Positions 42,678-50,378 of a DNA stretch of 64,000 bases are shown in pieces (the first letter of the stretch is position 1; every line of letters starts with the position of its first letter). The translations under genes were made by a program, and so were the position numbers. This stretch comes from Thermoanaerobaculia bacterium (GTDB taxonomy: Bacteria; Acidobacteriota; Thermoanaerobaculia; Gp7-AA8), in assembly GCA_017883205.1 (NCBI GenBank), contig JADGNZ010000010.1:1-64000 (forward strand), written 5' to 3'. The notes under the pieces are model-generated. The model had not been told where the DNA came from and made no database searches. It was given only the letters and a program-made list of their open reading frames with translations.

Positions 42678-45600
42678 TCAGTCTCCCTCCGTCCCTTACC
42701 GGCAAGTCTGGAAGCGCGCCGACTCTCGTTAGTCTGCCGTCCTCGCTTACCGGAAAGACCCCAGCAGCTCCATCCAACGCCGCTGCCCCTGCGCCATTGA
42801 GGACCAACCCCTCCGCTCCCTCATACGGCGCTTCGGCAATCCCCGACATATCCGGCAAGCCGCTCGAAACTTTCAACAACCCGAAGGCCGCTCAGACACA
42901 GCTTCTGCGCGACCGCGTCTATCCCGGCTTCGACCCGACCGTTCCGCAGAAGCTCGACCCTTCCCATCTTGAGAACGGCCGTATGCCGCTCGCGGTAAGC
43001 GCTCCTCTCAAGGAAAAGATGGGCGGCGCGTACTCGGACGAACTGGACCACGCCATCGCACTTGAGCTCTCCGGCTCGAATGACAAGTCCAATCTTCAGA
43101 TCGAACCTGGCCGCACGAACGGCGGCATCTCCGCGCAGCATGACCAGCTCGAGAACAAGCTCGCGAAGGATGTCGTGAACGGCGACAAGACCGGCGTCTC
43201 GCTCCTCGATGCACAACGGACGCTCGCGAAGGCGAAGGGAAGGACACTCCTCGAAGACGGAGGCACGCCCACCGCGGCACCGGCCCGCCCTCCCAGCACC
43301 TTCTCCATCCCAAAGCTCGGCAAGAACAACCTTTCGAACCCCGACACCGCCGCACCAACGGCGGGCGAACAACTGGGCTCCGGCGCCCTCGCGGGCTTCC
43401 CGGGAACGATGCAAGCCATCGCGGACCTTCAGACGAACCCGCTCTCGCTCCACTCCTCGTTCAAAGACATCATCTCGACGCCGTTCAAAGACATGACGGA
43501 CGCGAGCGACCGCTTCAACGAAACCCTCGGCGCAACAATCAAAGGTTTCCAGAACCACGAGGGCGCAGCCGCGAACCTAAACCACGTCCTCGAAACCGCG
43601 ACCGCCTTCACGAGTTCCGCTCTCTCGCCCATCACTTCGATGTTCAACGCCGCGAGCAAGCTCCCCGTCGCCGGCACGCTCACGAAGCTGCTCTTCAACA
43701 TTCCCTTCGCCTTGGCCGGGGACGTCACCGGCGACAACGGCGTGCTCGCGCTCCAAGGACTACAGAAAGCCGGCGTCATTTCGCCCGATGCCGCGAAGAA
43801 GCTCGAACCCGGCGTCCGAGATTTCGCCGCCCTCGTCGGGCAGATCGCGCTCGGCAAAGGTGCGGATGTCCTTGAACGTGGCCTCGCCGACAAAGTGGGA
43901 CCAGAAGAAGCCGCCCAGCTCGTGAAGCATGCGGAGCAGGTCGTGAAGGAATCCGCGCCCGCGAAGGCCGAACCTCCCGCTGCGGAACATCCTTCTCCCG
44001 CACCAGTCTCGTTCCCCGAAAAGCCGCTGCCCGAACCAAACACCGCGCCGGCTGCCGAACGCGCCGGCTTCGTGAATCCCGAAGCGTTCACCGACAGCGC
44101 GAAGGAAGCGCTCGCAAAGTACAAGCAAGCCACCGAGGACGCCAAAGCAGGGGAGGCGCTCCGCACGTACTTCACCGGTGAACGTGATTCGCGCGTTGCC
44201 GAAACGAACCAGCTCCGCGACCAGCTCACGAAGGGTCTCTCATCCAAGGAGCAGGAAGCGCTCACGCTCATGCGGGACTTCAAGAACAAGCCCGGAGAAC
44301 TCGAAGCCTTCGCGAACGGTACGCACGAAATCTACGACAAGCTCCCGCCGGCCGAGCGCACGGCGGCGGTCGAGCGCGTCCAAACCTTGAAGCCAATCAT
44401 CGACCTCGCAACGAACCCGACCGAGAACATGAAGGCGGCAGACGCCGCACTCACCAAGTATTTCGAAACGCACCTCGCGGAAGGCAAGGGCTTGGGCTTC
44501 CTCGATTCGAAGATAGGCAACGACGAGTACATAAGCCATCTTCTGCAGCCGAAGGAAGACGCCGGAAAAGTTGTCTCGAAAGGCGGCTCCCTTCGCACCT
44601 ACAAGATAGGACGCCGCACTCCTTTCTCGAAAGAGCGCGTGTACCCCACGGTCCTCCACGCCATCGCAAACGGCGTTGAACCCCGCACGCTGAACGCGCT
44701 CGACGCGCTCACCATCTACGGCGACAAACACGCGACCGCCGCCGCGACGCACCTTCTGATAAACCAGCTCAAGGACTCCGAACTCGCGAAGTGGGGCTCG
44801 CACGGCTCGGAGAACATCCCCGCCGATTGGAAGCCCATCACTCCGGAGTCGCGTCTCTTTCAGAACCAGGTGCCCTTCGCCGACAAGGAGGGGAAGCCCG
44901 GCATCGCCCATCAGTCCCTCTTCGCCCCGGAGAAGGTCGTCGAAGCGCTCCGACCACTCACCGACCCGGATTACACGGACCGGATCCCCGGCTTCCGCAC
45001 GAGCAAGCTCTATCAGGGATACCTCAAAGCCGCCGAACTCTCGCTCTCCGTCTTCCACCTCAAGGCACTCAACCTGACCGCTATCGGCAATGAAGGCGTC
45101 ACCGGTCTAATCAAGAGCTACGCGACCGACATGAAGTCCCCGGTGTTCCTCGAGAACGAGAGAGCCTTCATCAAAGCAGGCGGCACGTCACCCGTCCTCG
45201 GCCGCACCATCGAGGCTTACCGCGAGCTATCGCCGAGTTCCATCCCGACCCGCATGGAGATCCTTCGCAACATGCCGGGCTTCAAGCAGCTTGACCAACT
45301 CGCCGCCGGCACTTCGAAGCTCACCTTCGACATCGTTCAGCGCAAGATGAAGGTCACTGACTTCGCCATGAAGGACGCGAAGTGGATGGCCGACCATCCC
45401 GAGGCTTCGCCTGAAGAGCACTACACCGCTCAACGAGCCCTCGCGAAGGAGGTGAATTCCGCGTACGGCGGCCTGAATTGGGAAGCGCTCGGCATCAACA
45501 AGATGACGCAGTCCATCCTCCGCTTCGGACTTCTCGCTCCCGACTGGACCTTCTCGAACTGGTTCAACCTCAAAGGCGCATTCGAAGGCGGCCCGGGAGG

Positions 45601-46231
45601 CAAGGCCGCGCGCGCTTTCTGGATTCGCTCGGCCATCACCGGCGCCATCGCGACCCAGCTCACGAGCGTCCTCATGTCCGGCAAAGCATCCAAGAATCCG
45701 ACAAACGTCTACCTCGGCAAGGACAAGAACGGGAAGGACATCTACCAAAACCTCTTCTTCGCAGGGGCACCGAACGATGCCGTGAACCTCATGAACAACA
45801 TCCGCGACTTCGGAGTCGTAGGCGGCTTCGCGCAGACGCTCTACGGAAAATCGAACGCAATCATTCGCACCGGCGTCGAGGTCGGGACGAACCGCAACTA
45901 TCTCGGCCAGACCATCGTCCCGAAGGGTTCCGGCGTCGTCGCAGGGACCGGGCGAAGCCTCGCGAACCTCGGTACTGAACTCGGCCCGATTCCTTTCAGC
46001 CTCACGAACTTCTATCAGATGTTCCGCGACCCCCAGAAGCAGTACACCGAAAAGGAGTACATCACGACGCTACTCGGCGGCACGCGACCCCGCCACGTCG
46101 TTCCCGACGGCATGCGCCAGGTCACGGCCGGCAAGAAGAAGGGTGCCATCGTTCCCGCCGCGCCGAAGCAGAAGAACTCCACCCTCGACATCATCAAAGG
46201 CCGTCCTCTCTATCAAACCAAGAAGAAATGA
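42674..46231 (+). CDS. Large internal virion / polyvalent protein with HNH-like segment
   Basis: 1185 aa. The Pro/Ser-rich N-terminus is followed by an HNH-like segment at residues ~120-168: SDELDHAIALELSGSNDKSN (Asp125-His126, Asn140), then LENKLAKDV. Hydrophobic/amphipathic stretches lie near 300-375 and at about 985-1005 (AITGAIATQLTSVLMSG). The middle (GKGLGFLDSKIGNDEYISHL) recalls large polyvalent phage proteins. Position and size match the ejection protein of podoviruses that crosses the envelope with the DNA. Coupled on both sides. Confidence 0.65.
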   Translation: MISLPPSLTGKSGSAPTLVSLPSSLTGKTPAAPSNAAAPAPLRTNPSAPSYGASAIPDISGKPLETFNNPKAAQTQLLRDRVYPGFDPTVPQKLDPSHLENGRMPLAVSAPLKEKMGGAYSDELDHAIALELSGSNDKSNLQIEPGRTNGGISAQHDQLENKLAKDVVNGDKTGVSLLDAQRTLAKAKGRTLLEDGGTPTAAPARPPSTFSIPKLGKNNLSNPDTAAPTAGEQLGSGALAGFPGTMQAIADLQTNPLSLHSSFKDIISTPFKDMTDASDRFNETLGATIKGFQNHEGAAANLNHVLETATAFTSSALSPITSMFNAASKLPVAGTLTKLLFNIPFALAGDVTGDNGVLALQGLQKAGVISPDAAKKLEPGVRDFAALVGQIALGKGADVLERGLADKVGPEEAAQLVKHAEQVVKESAPAKAEPPAAEHPSPAPVSFPEKPLPEPNTAPAAERAGFVNPEAFTDSAKEALAKYKQATEDAKAGEALRTYFTGERDSRVAETNQLRDQLTKGLSSKEQEALTLMRDFKNKPGELEAFANGTHEIYDKLPPAERTAAVERVQTLKPIIDLATNPTENMKAADAALTKYFETHLAEGKGLGFLDSKIGNDEYISHLLQPKEDAGKVVSKGGSLRTYKIGRRTPFSKERVYPTVLHAIANGVEPRTLNALDALTIYGDKHATAAATHLLINQLKDSELAKWGSHGSENIPADWKPITPESRLFQNQVPFADKEGKPGIAHQSLFAPEKVVEALRPLTDPDYTDRIPGFRTSKLYQGYLKAAELSLSVFHLKALNLTAIGNEGVTGLIKSYATDMKSPVFLENERAFIKAGGTSPVLGRTIEAYRELSPSSIPTRMEILRNMPGFKQLDQLAAGTSKLTFDIVQRKMKVTDFAMKDAKWMADHPEASPEEHYTAQRALAKEVNSAYGGLNWEALGINKMTQSILRFGLLAPDWTFSNWFNLKGAFEGGPGGKAARAFWIRSAITGAIATQLTSVLMSGKASKNPTNVYLGKDKNGKDIYQNLFFAGAPNDAVNLMNNIRDFGVVGGFAQTLYGKSNAIIRTGVEVGTNRNYLGQTIVPKGSGVVAGTGRSLANLGTELGPIPFSLTNFYQMFRDPQKQYTEKEYITTLLGGTRPRHVVPDGMRQVTAGKKKGAIVPAAPKQKNSTLDIIKGRPLYQTKKK

Positions 46232-46323
46232 CCCTCAAGAGCACTCTCGCCTTCCTCGCTATCCTCACCGGCTACTACCTCATTTGCTTCGGGATCGGCT
46301 GGCAGCTCGGCTATTACAGGTAA
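46228..46323 (+). CDS. 31-residue membrane peptide
   Basis: MTLKSTLAFLAILTGYYLIC then FGIGWQLGYYR: one membrane helix with a positive start. Overlaps the stop of the 1185-aa gene (ATGA). Holin-like in size, but no holin family recognised. Confidence 0.5.
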   Translation: MTLKSTLAFLAILTGYYLICFGIGWQLGYYR

Positions 46324-46339
46324 TCCCCAGAACACCATC

Positions 46340-46367
46340 TTGTGCGCTTCGTCGCAAGAGCTACCCT
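46340..46367 (+). promoter_or_regulatory. Promoter of cysteine peptidase gene
   Basis: TTGTGC-N16-TACCCT; the ATG follows 12 nt later, after TTAAATCAATCCC. Confidence 0.6.
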
Positions 46368-46379
46368 TAAATCAATCCC

Positions 46380-47210
46380 ATGCCCGACATCCCACTCATT
46401 CTCGGCGCGCTCGAATCCAAAGACCCCCGGAACGTCCCCTTGGGCGCCGTTCAAGCTCCCGCTCCATATCCCGTCCGTCTGAAGCCCGATGTCTCTCAGG
46501 TTCCGACCTACTACCAGAATGGCCAGCCCGCATGCGGCGGACACGCCTTGGCCTGGTACAAGAGCTATCTCGACTTCCTGAACCTTCAGCTTGTAATCCC
46601 GCGCTCTCCACGCTTCCCGTACGCCATCGCGAAGACTCTGGACGGCGTTCCGAACGTCGAGGGCACGACCGGCGAAGCCCTCTTCAAGACCGGCCGCGAC
46701 TACGGCCTTCCTCAGCTTTCCCTCTATCCGAACGACATCCACCTTCCGAAGCCCCAGTACGCCGACGCCTCGCAGATTCCCCAGCCCGCGAAGGACGACG
46801 CGCTCCAGAACAAGACCGGCCCGCACTTCGCCGTAACCTACGCGCCGAGCCTCGATCGTACCAAACAGATCGTCTTCCAAAATCAGGCTTCTATCCTTCT
46901 TATCTACTGCGACGACGGGTTCTTCGGGACGAACAGCCCGACCTTCACCGAGCAGAAGTATGGTCACTTTGTCGTCGCGTACGGCTACGACGAGGACGGC
47001 ATCTACATCGTCGATTCCACCGAACCGACGAGCGCCTACTCCTACAAGTACATTCCGCGCGCCGCATGCAATACCGGTTACGTCCGCGAAGCATGGACCG
47101 GCGTTGACATCCCGAACTGGCAGCTCAAGGGCATCACCTCGAACAACGACCTGGTTCGCTACCTCACGACCACCATTGCCTTCCTTCAGTCCCGCCTCAA
47201 AGGTCGGTGA
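46380..47210 (+). CDS. Papain-like cysteine peptidase
   Basis: 276 aa, no signal peptide. Papain-fold catalytic layout: Gln46 and Cys52 (QNGQPACGGHALAW, Q-x5-C), His196 (YGHFVVAYGYDED) and Asp212 in IYIVDST, where papain has Asn. Residue spacing fits C1A/C39-like enzymes. It has its own promoter and follows the internal virion genes. Possible roles: virion maturation, cleavage of a host target, or, if its fold is amidase-like, wall digestion. The triad is clear; the substrate is unknown. Confidence 0.75.
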   Translation: MPDIPLILGALESKDPRNVPLGAVQAPAPYPVRLKPDVSQVPTYYQNGQPACGGHALAWYKSYLDFLNLQLVIPRSPRFPYAIAKTLDGVPNVEGTTGEALFKTGRDYGLPQLSLYPNDIHLPKPQYADASQIPQPAKDDALQNKTGPHFAVTYAPSLDRTKQIVFQNQASILLIYCDDGFFGTNSPTFTEQKYGHFVVAYGYDEDGIYIVDSTEPTSAYSYKYIPRAACNTGYVREAWTGVDIPNWQLKGITSNNDLVRYLTTTIAFLQSRLKGR

Positions 47211-47236
47211 CATCATTCACTCTTGACTATCGCACC

Positions 47237-47413
47237 ATGAAACCTTGGTATCAATCCTGGACCGTATGGGTCGCCTTCATACAAGGCATCGGTGGCGTCA
47301 TCGCCGCCGTCCTCGTCGCCGACCCCACAATTAGGACCGCCGGCATCCTCGCCGCTATCAAAGCGGCAATTGACCTCGTCCTTCGCTTGAAGACGACGCA
47401 GGCCATCGTTTAG
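47237..47413 (+). CDS. Small membrane protein, holin-like
   Basis: 58 aa, MKPWYQSWTVWVAFIQGIGG with one hydrophobic helix (VWVAFIQGIGGVIAAVLVA) and a second weaker one (AGILAAIKAAIDLVL). AAAGGTCG lies 38 nt upstream. Size and topology fit a small holin; placed between peptidase and SSB genes. Confidence 0.5.
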   Translation: MKPWYQSWTVWVAFIQGIGGVIAAVLVADPTIRTAGILAAIKAAIDLVLRLKTTQAIV

Positions 47414-47425
47414 CACTCTGGCAAA

Positions 47426-47466
47426 TTGCCCGGCTCACTCCGGGCAAGAGCCAGCGCGTTAGCTGG
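47426..47466 (+). other. Paired hairpins in leader
   Basis: TTGCCCG/CGGGCAA (47426-47447) and CCAGC/GCTGG (47451-47466) before a strong AAAGGAGG and the next gene. No T-tract; perhaps leader control or mRNA processing. Confidence 0.4.
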
Positions 47467-47509
47467 ACGCAACTTCCCAATCTCATAAACCGAAAGGAGG
47501 AACCTGCCT

Positions 47510-47731
47510 ATGCAGGCGACTGTGGCCGTGCCCTGTCCCGATTGCTACCGCAAGATCCAAACGTTCCAACTCTCCGTTGCCCCCGACAACACCATCACGC
47601 TCCGCGCGACCTGTGAGCCGTGCAAGGTCATCACCGAGCTACACCTCACGCTCGACGACCTGAAAGAGCTCGGCGCCGGCCGCGAAGTGCCCATGCAGCC
47701 GGTCAACACCCACCACGAGTTCGTCATGTGA
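47510..47731 (+). CDS. Zinc-ribbon protein
   Basis: 73 aa, AAAGGAGG 8 nt upstream of the ATG. CPDC (residues 9-12) and CEPC (35-38) form a standard two-knuckle zinc ribbon between beta strands. Likely a regulator or RNA-polymerase-interacting peptide; function unknown. Confidence 0.65.
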   Translation: MQATVAVPCPDCYRKIQTFQLSVAPDNTITLRATCEPCKVITELHLTLDDLKELGAGREVPMQPVNTHHEFVM

Positions 47732-47742
47732 GGAGACGGCCC

Positions 47743-48024
47743 ATGCTCCGATTCGAACGCTATCTCCACTCCCGCTTCTGGGCCGTCTTCAACGACAAAG
47801 AACTGATCGCAGTCGTCGTCTACAAGCGCGGCGCTCAAGCCCTCATCAACTTCTGCACGACCGGCGACCCCTACCAAGGTCCATTTGACCTCAAGCCGCC
47901 GAAAGACCGAAAGGAATCTCAATGCGAAGTCTCAACCGCGTCATCGTCTCTGGACATCTGGGGAAGGACCCGGAAACGTCCCCGGCAGGAACCACTACCG
48001 TTACTAAGTTCTCGATTGCTGTGA
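47743..48024 (+). CDS. Small protein overlapping ssb
   Basis: 93 aa from ATG with GAGGAG upstream. The first ~60 residues (MLRFERYLHSRFWAVFNDKE, LIAVVVYKRGAQALINFCTT) look like a real small fold. The last 34 codons overlap the ssb gene out of frame and are basic/Ser-rich. The overlap makes the C-terminus doubtful. Confidence 0.5.
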   Translation: MLRFERYLHSRFWAVFNDKELIAVVVYKRGAQALINFCTTGDPYQGPFDLKPPKDRKESQCEVSTASSSLDIWGRTRKRPRQEPLPLLSSRLL

Positions 48025-48290
48025 ACGACCGCTGGAAGGACGCGACCGGCGAGAAGCAAGAGCGCGTCAACTGGCTGAACGTCGCCGTGTTCAATGGCAA
48101 CGGCGAGAACGTCGCAGAGTTCCTAAAGAAGGGCTCGCACGTCCTCATCGAAGGCTCGCTCCGCACCTCGGAGTGGGACGACAAGGAATCCGGCCAGAAG
48201 CGCTGGGCCGTGGAGATCGTCGCCTCGCAAGTCATCTTCCTCGAGAAGAAACCGCAGGAGACACAGCGGAAGCTGAAGAAGGTGAAGTGA
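47922..48290 (+). CDS. ssb: Single-stranded DNA-binding protein
   Basis: 122 aa, AAAGGAAT upstream of the ATG. Classic OB-fold: MRSLNRVIVSGHLGKDPETS, FSIAVNDRWKD, ERVNWLNVAVFNGNGENVAE, FLKKGSHVLIEGSLRT, and VEIVASQVIFLE. The acidic C-terminal tip that recruits partners in bacterial SSB is missing; the end is basic (RKLKKVK). Binds ssDNA during element replication. Confidence 0.92.
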   Translation: MRSLNRVIVSGHLGKDPETSPAGTTTVTKFSIAVNDRWKDATGEKQERVNWLNVAVFNGNGENVAEFLKKGSHVLIEGSLRTSEWDDKESGQKRWAVEIVASQVIFLEKKPQETQRKLKKVK

Positions 48291-48505
48291 GCCTCGACCA
48301 GCGCGTCCTTGTCTGCCAATGTGGGGACCACAAGCGCGTCCACCTCATCACGAAGCAGTCACCCGCCGGTCCCTGCACCTCCTGTCCATGCAAGTCCTTC
48401 ACACCGGAACCCGTCTGTATTTGCGGCCACGGCAAGAAGGCGCACCGTAAAGGTCCATGTCACGAAGGCGACGGATGCAAAGTCTTCCGTCCCAGAAAGG
48501 AGTAA
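48287..48505 (+). CDS. Cys-rich multi-knuckle protein
   Basis: 72 aa from GTG overlapping the ssb stop (GTGA). CQCGDHKR, CTSCPCKSF, CICGHGKKAH and a last CHEGDGC give nine Cys and several His in repeated knuckles, likely two zinc sites. Translationally coupled to SSB, so a nucleic-acid role is plausible. Confidence 0.6.
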   Translation: MSLDQRVLVCQCGDHKRVHLITKQSPAGPCTSCPCKSFTPEPVCICGHGKKAHRKGPCHEGDGCKVFRPRKE

Positions 48506-48583
48506 AGCGACCCTCGGAAGTCCCATATAAGCCGCTCAATACACCGGGCGGCTTTGTGTTACGAGGCGTCACTCGCTATCCAC

Positions 48584-48626
48584 TTGCTCTTTCCCGCACC
48601 CGTTTTACCCTTAATAGGAACTTCCT
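48584..48626 (+). promoter_or_regulatory. Promoter and operator of the lysin gene
   Basis: TTGCTC-N16-TACCCT (48584-48611), then AGGAA-C-TTCCT (48616-48626), preceded by AAT: it shares the ATAGGAAC half-site of the primase operator. Confidence 0.5.
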
Positions 48627-48667
48627 GCCCTAGCTGAACTGCAACGCCCCATGTGTCCGGGGACCCG

Positions 48668-49063
48668 ATGCATCCCTGCATCAAAATCCTCTTCGTGAGC
48701 GCGCTAGTAATCGCCATTCTTGGGATGAACGCAACGACCGCGAAGACTTCAAATGAAGCAACGCTCACAGTTACCAGCCCCGACGCCCTCGACCTCTACA
48801 TCGAGCGGCTTGCCTTCGCAGAATCCTCTGGCCGCGAGGACATCGTGATCATCGACACCAATGGCCAGAAAAGCTACTCGTGCCTCCAGTTTCAACGACC
48901 AACCTTCGAGAGCTACGCGAAGAAGTACAAGATTGCCGGCGACATCCGTGACTGCGCCGCTCAACGCCGTCTCGCACGAGCGATTCTTCTCAACGAGCCA
49001 GGAGGCTGGCGTAATTGGTGGACGTCCGTTCAGCGTATCGGTCGCCCGCCCGTTTCACTGTGA
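48668..49063 (+). CDS. Transglycosylase-like lysin with N-terminal anchor
   Basis: 131 aa from MHPCIKILFV. A hydrophobic N-terminus (ILFVSALVIAILGM), then an SLT-like fold: RLAFAESSGRED (catalytic Glu in ESSG), KSYSCLQFQRPTFESYAKKY (the G/S-x-x-Q-F motif) and helices to the end. A signal-anchor lysin would reach the periplasm by Sec and cut peptidoglycan. It has its own promoter with an operator-like palindrome. Short for the family, so some risk that it is an inactive relative. Confidence 0.65.
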   Translation: MHPCIKILFVSALVIAILGMNATTAKTSNEATLTVTSPDALDLYIERLAFAESSGREDIVIIDTNGQKSYSCLQFQRPTFESYAKKYKIAGDIRDCAAQRRLARAILLNEPGGWRNWWTSVQRIGRPPVSL

Positions 49064-49269
49064 TGCTTGTAAGGAAGCGTGCAATGTGTTGCGGTCAGGC
49101 CCTGGCATCGAAGGCCAGGTCTGCGACAGATGCGCCGGGCTCTAGCTTGCCACCACTCGCGTCCTGCTTACTTATAGGCCGTCCTGACCCTTCATACGAT
49201 GTTCGGGGGCGGTTTGCTACTATCCCACGCTTAAAACGCGATTTCTGACGGTTGCGGAAAAGAACAGTA

Positions 49270-49407
49270 TCACCCCTCTGCGTCAAGCCTCGCCACGATC
49301 CGCTCGACCTTCTGCCGCGCGATGTCCTCAGTGAGCGCCCGCTCGTCCACCTCCGGATGTCCTTCGAGGTAGCCGTGCCAGATTCCCCCGGTCTTCTCGA
49401 CCGTCAC
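49270..49407 (-). CDS. HicB-like small protein 2
   Basis: 45 aa from GTG overlapping the stop of the preceding gene (GTGA). VTVEKTGGIWHGYLEGHPEV then QKVERIVARLDAEG: the strand-strand-helix of HicB-type antitoxin N-domains. No HicA toxin is seen on either side. Confidence 0.5.
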   Translation of the reverse strand: MTVEKTGGIWHGYLEGHPEVDERALTEDIARQKVERIVARLDAEG

Positions 49408-49640
49408 GCGCAGATGACCGTGAGTTCCCCGCGCAGGTTCCCCACCTTCCTCTCCCGCGCGACGTACGCGGCGAACCGTCTCTTTAGATTCCATTCCGCC
49501 TCCTCCCGCGAAGAGCCCCACGCCATCAAAGCGGGGACCTCTTCGATGAACGTGATGTAGCCAACGTTCCCTTGTCTCACCGTCTGCTGAGTGAACGTTT
49601 TCCGCTGAGACTGCGGATTTCTTGATGAAAAGTCGAGCAT
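49404..49640 (-). CDS. HicB-like small protein 1
   Basis: 78 aa. VGYITFIEEVPALMAWGSSR then EEAEWNLKRRFAAYV is the HicB partial RNase-H-like fold (strand, strand, helix). The last strand ends GELTVICA. Coupled to a second HicB-like gene. It is divergent from the XRE regulator, so it may belong to the lysogeny control region. No DNA-binding tail is visible. Confidence 0.55.
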   Translation of the reverse strand: MLDFSSRNPQSQRKTFTQQTVRQGNVGYITFIEEVPALMAWGSSREEAEWNLKRRFAAYVARERKVGNLRGELTVICA

Positions 49641-49742
49641 GAAAGGACCCTAGCTCGGTTCTTCCCTCACGTCGGAGCGTTCTGCACAGCATCTTGTTCT
49701 ACCGCCTGTAGTTAGTCGCGAATAGGTGTCTTAAAAAATTGC

Positions 49743-49802
49743 TTGCGTAGACGCCTTTCCGAGTTACGGTTTTTTCGGCCGGTCCCGCTTGGACGTTCCA
49801 AG
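49743..49802 (+). promoter_or_regulatory. Promoter and operator of the XRE regulator
   Basis: TTGCGT-N16-TACGGT (49743-49770), then the palindrome CTTGGA-CGT-TCCAAG (49788-49802), 57 nt before the start. It suits autorepression. Confidence 0.5.
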
Positions 49803-49858
49803 CCAGGGCTGTCACACCCGCGGTGCCTTGTAACCCGACCGGGGCCGGCCAACTCGAT

Positions 49859-50080
49859 ATGACAAAGCTCGAAGCGTATCTGAAAGAGAAGGGCATCAAG
49901 CCCGCGCACCTCGCGGTGCGTTCGGAGTACTCCCGGCAACACCTTCTGCGGGTCCGTATGGGGCGGATGGAGCCCTCGCGGAAGTGCATCAAGGCAATCG
50001 TCTCCGCATGCCGGGCACTCGCCCGCGAGAACGTCACCGCGGCGGAACTATTCGACCTGGAGGAAGATGATCGCTCGTAG
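49859..50080 (+). CDS. XRE/Cro-type regulator
   Basis: 73 aa from MTKLEAYLKE. HTH: IKPAHLAVRSEYSRQHLLRV then RMEPSRKCIKAIVSACRAL fits a Cro/CI-like five-helix domain without an S24 domain. The start is decided by the position of the HTH; no clear ribosome binding site. Between divergent HicB-like genes and the integrase; probably a lysogeny repressor or Cro. Operator candidate just upstream. Confidence 0.7.
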   Translation: MTKLEAYLKEKGIKPAHLAVRSEYSRQHLLRVRMGRMEPSRKCIKAIVSACRALARENVTAAELFDLEEDDRS

Positions 50081-50095
50081 TTCAGCTATGCGGTT

Positions 50096-50314
50096 TTACA
50101 ACCTTACGGGTACGCGGAGCGCCGCAGCAATCACCTTCAAAGCCACATTTTGGTCCTCCAGCATGGCGCCTACATTCATAAAGTCCATCGCGCCGACAAC
50201 CCCACCGCACGACGAACACTGAACGAACTGGAATTTGAATTTTGAAGACGTTGGCGTGTACTCCGCCAACTCGAAACGGCTACCGTCGCACTTCATGCAC
50301 GTTGACCTTGCCAT
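50096..50314 (-). CDS. Zinc-ribbon protein
   Basis: 72 aa, AAAGGAG 9 nt upstream of the ATG. CMKC and CSSC with beta strands between (FKFQFVQCSSCGGVVGAMDF), then a helical tail. Convergent with the XRE gene; immediately before the integrase stop in the same strand. Function unknown. Confidence 0.65.
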   Translation of the reverse strand: MARSTCMKCDGSRFELAEYTPTSSKFKFQFVQCSSCGGVVGAMDFMNVGAMLEDQNVALKVIAAALRVPVRL

Positions 50315-50378
50315 CTGTCACTTCTCCTTTCTGGCTAGTATGCGCTCCTCTCCGTTTCTCACGAAAAAAAGGGAGCGG

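Noticed and set aside
48861-49145. Frame ending FHCDACKEACNV...VCDRCAGL, zinc-ribbon-like
   Set aside because: The two CxxC pairs look real, but no sensible start exists near them and most of the frame runs out of phase through the lysin gene; could be a remnant.
49015-49248. 77-codon frame after the lysin gene
   Set aside because: TTG start without ribosome binding site, overlaps the lysin out of frame, no motif.
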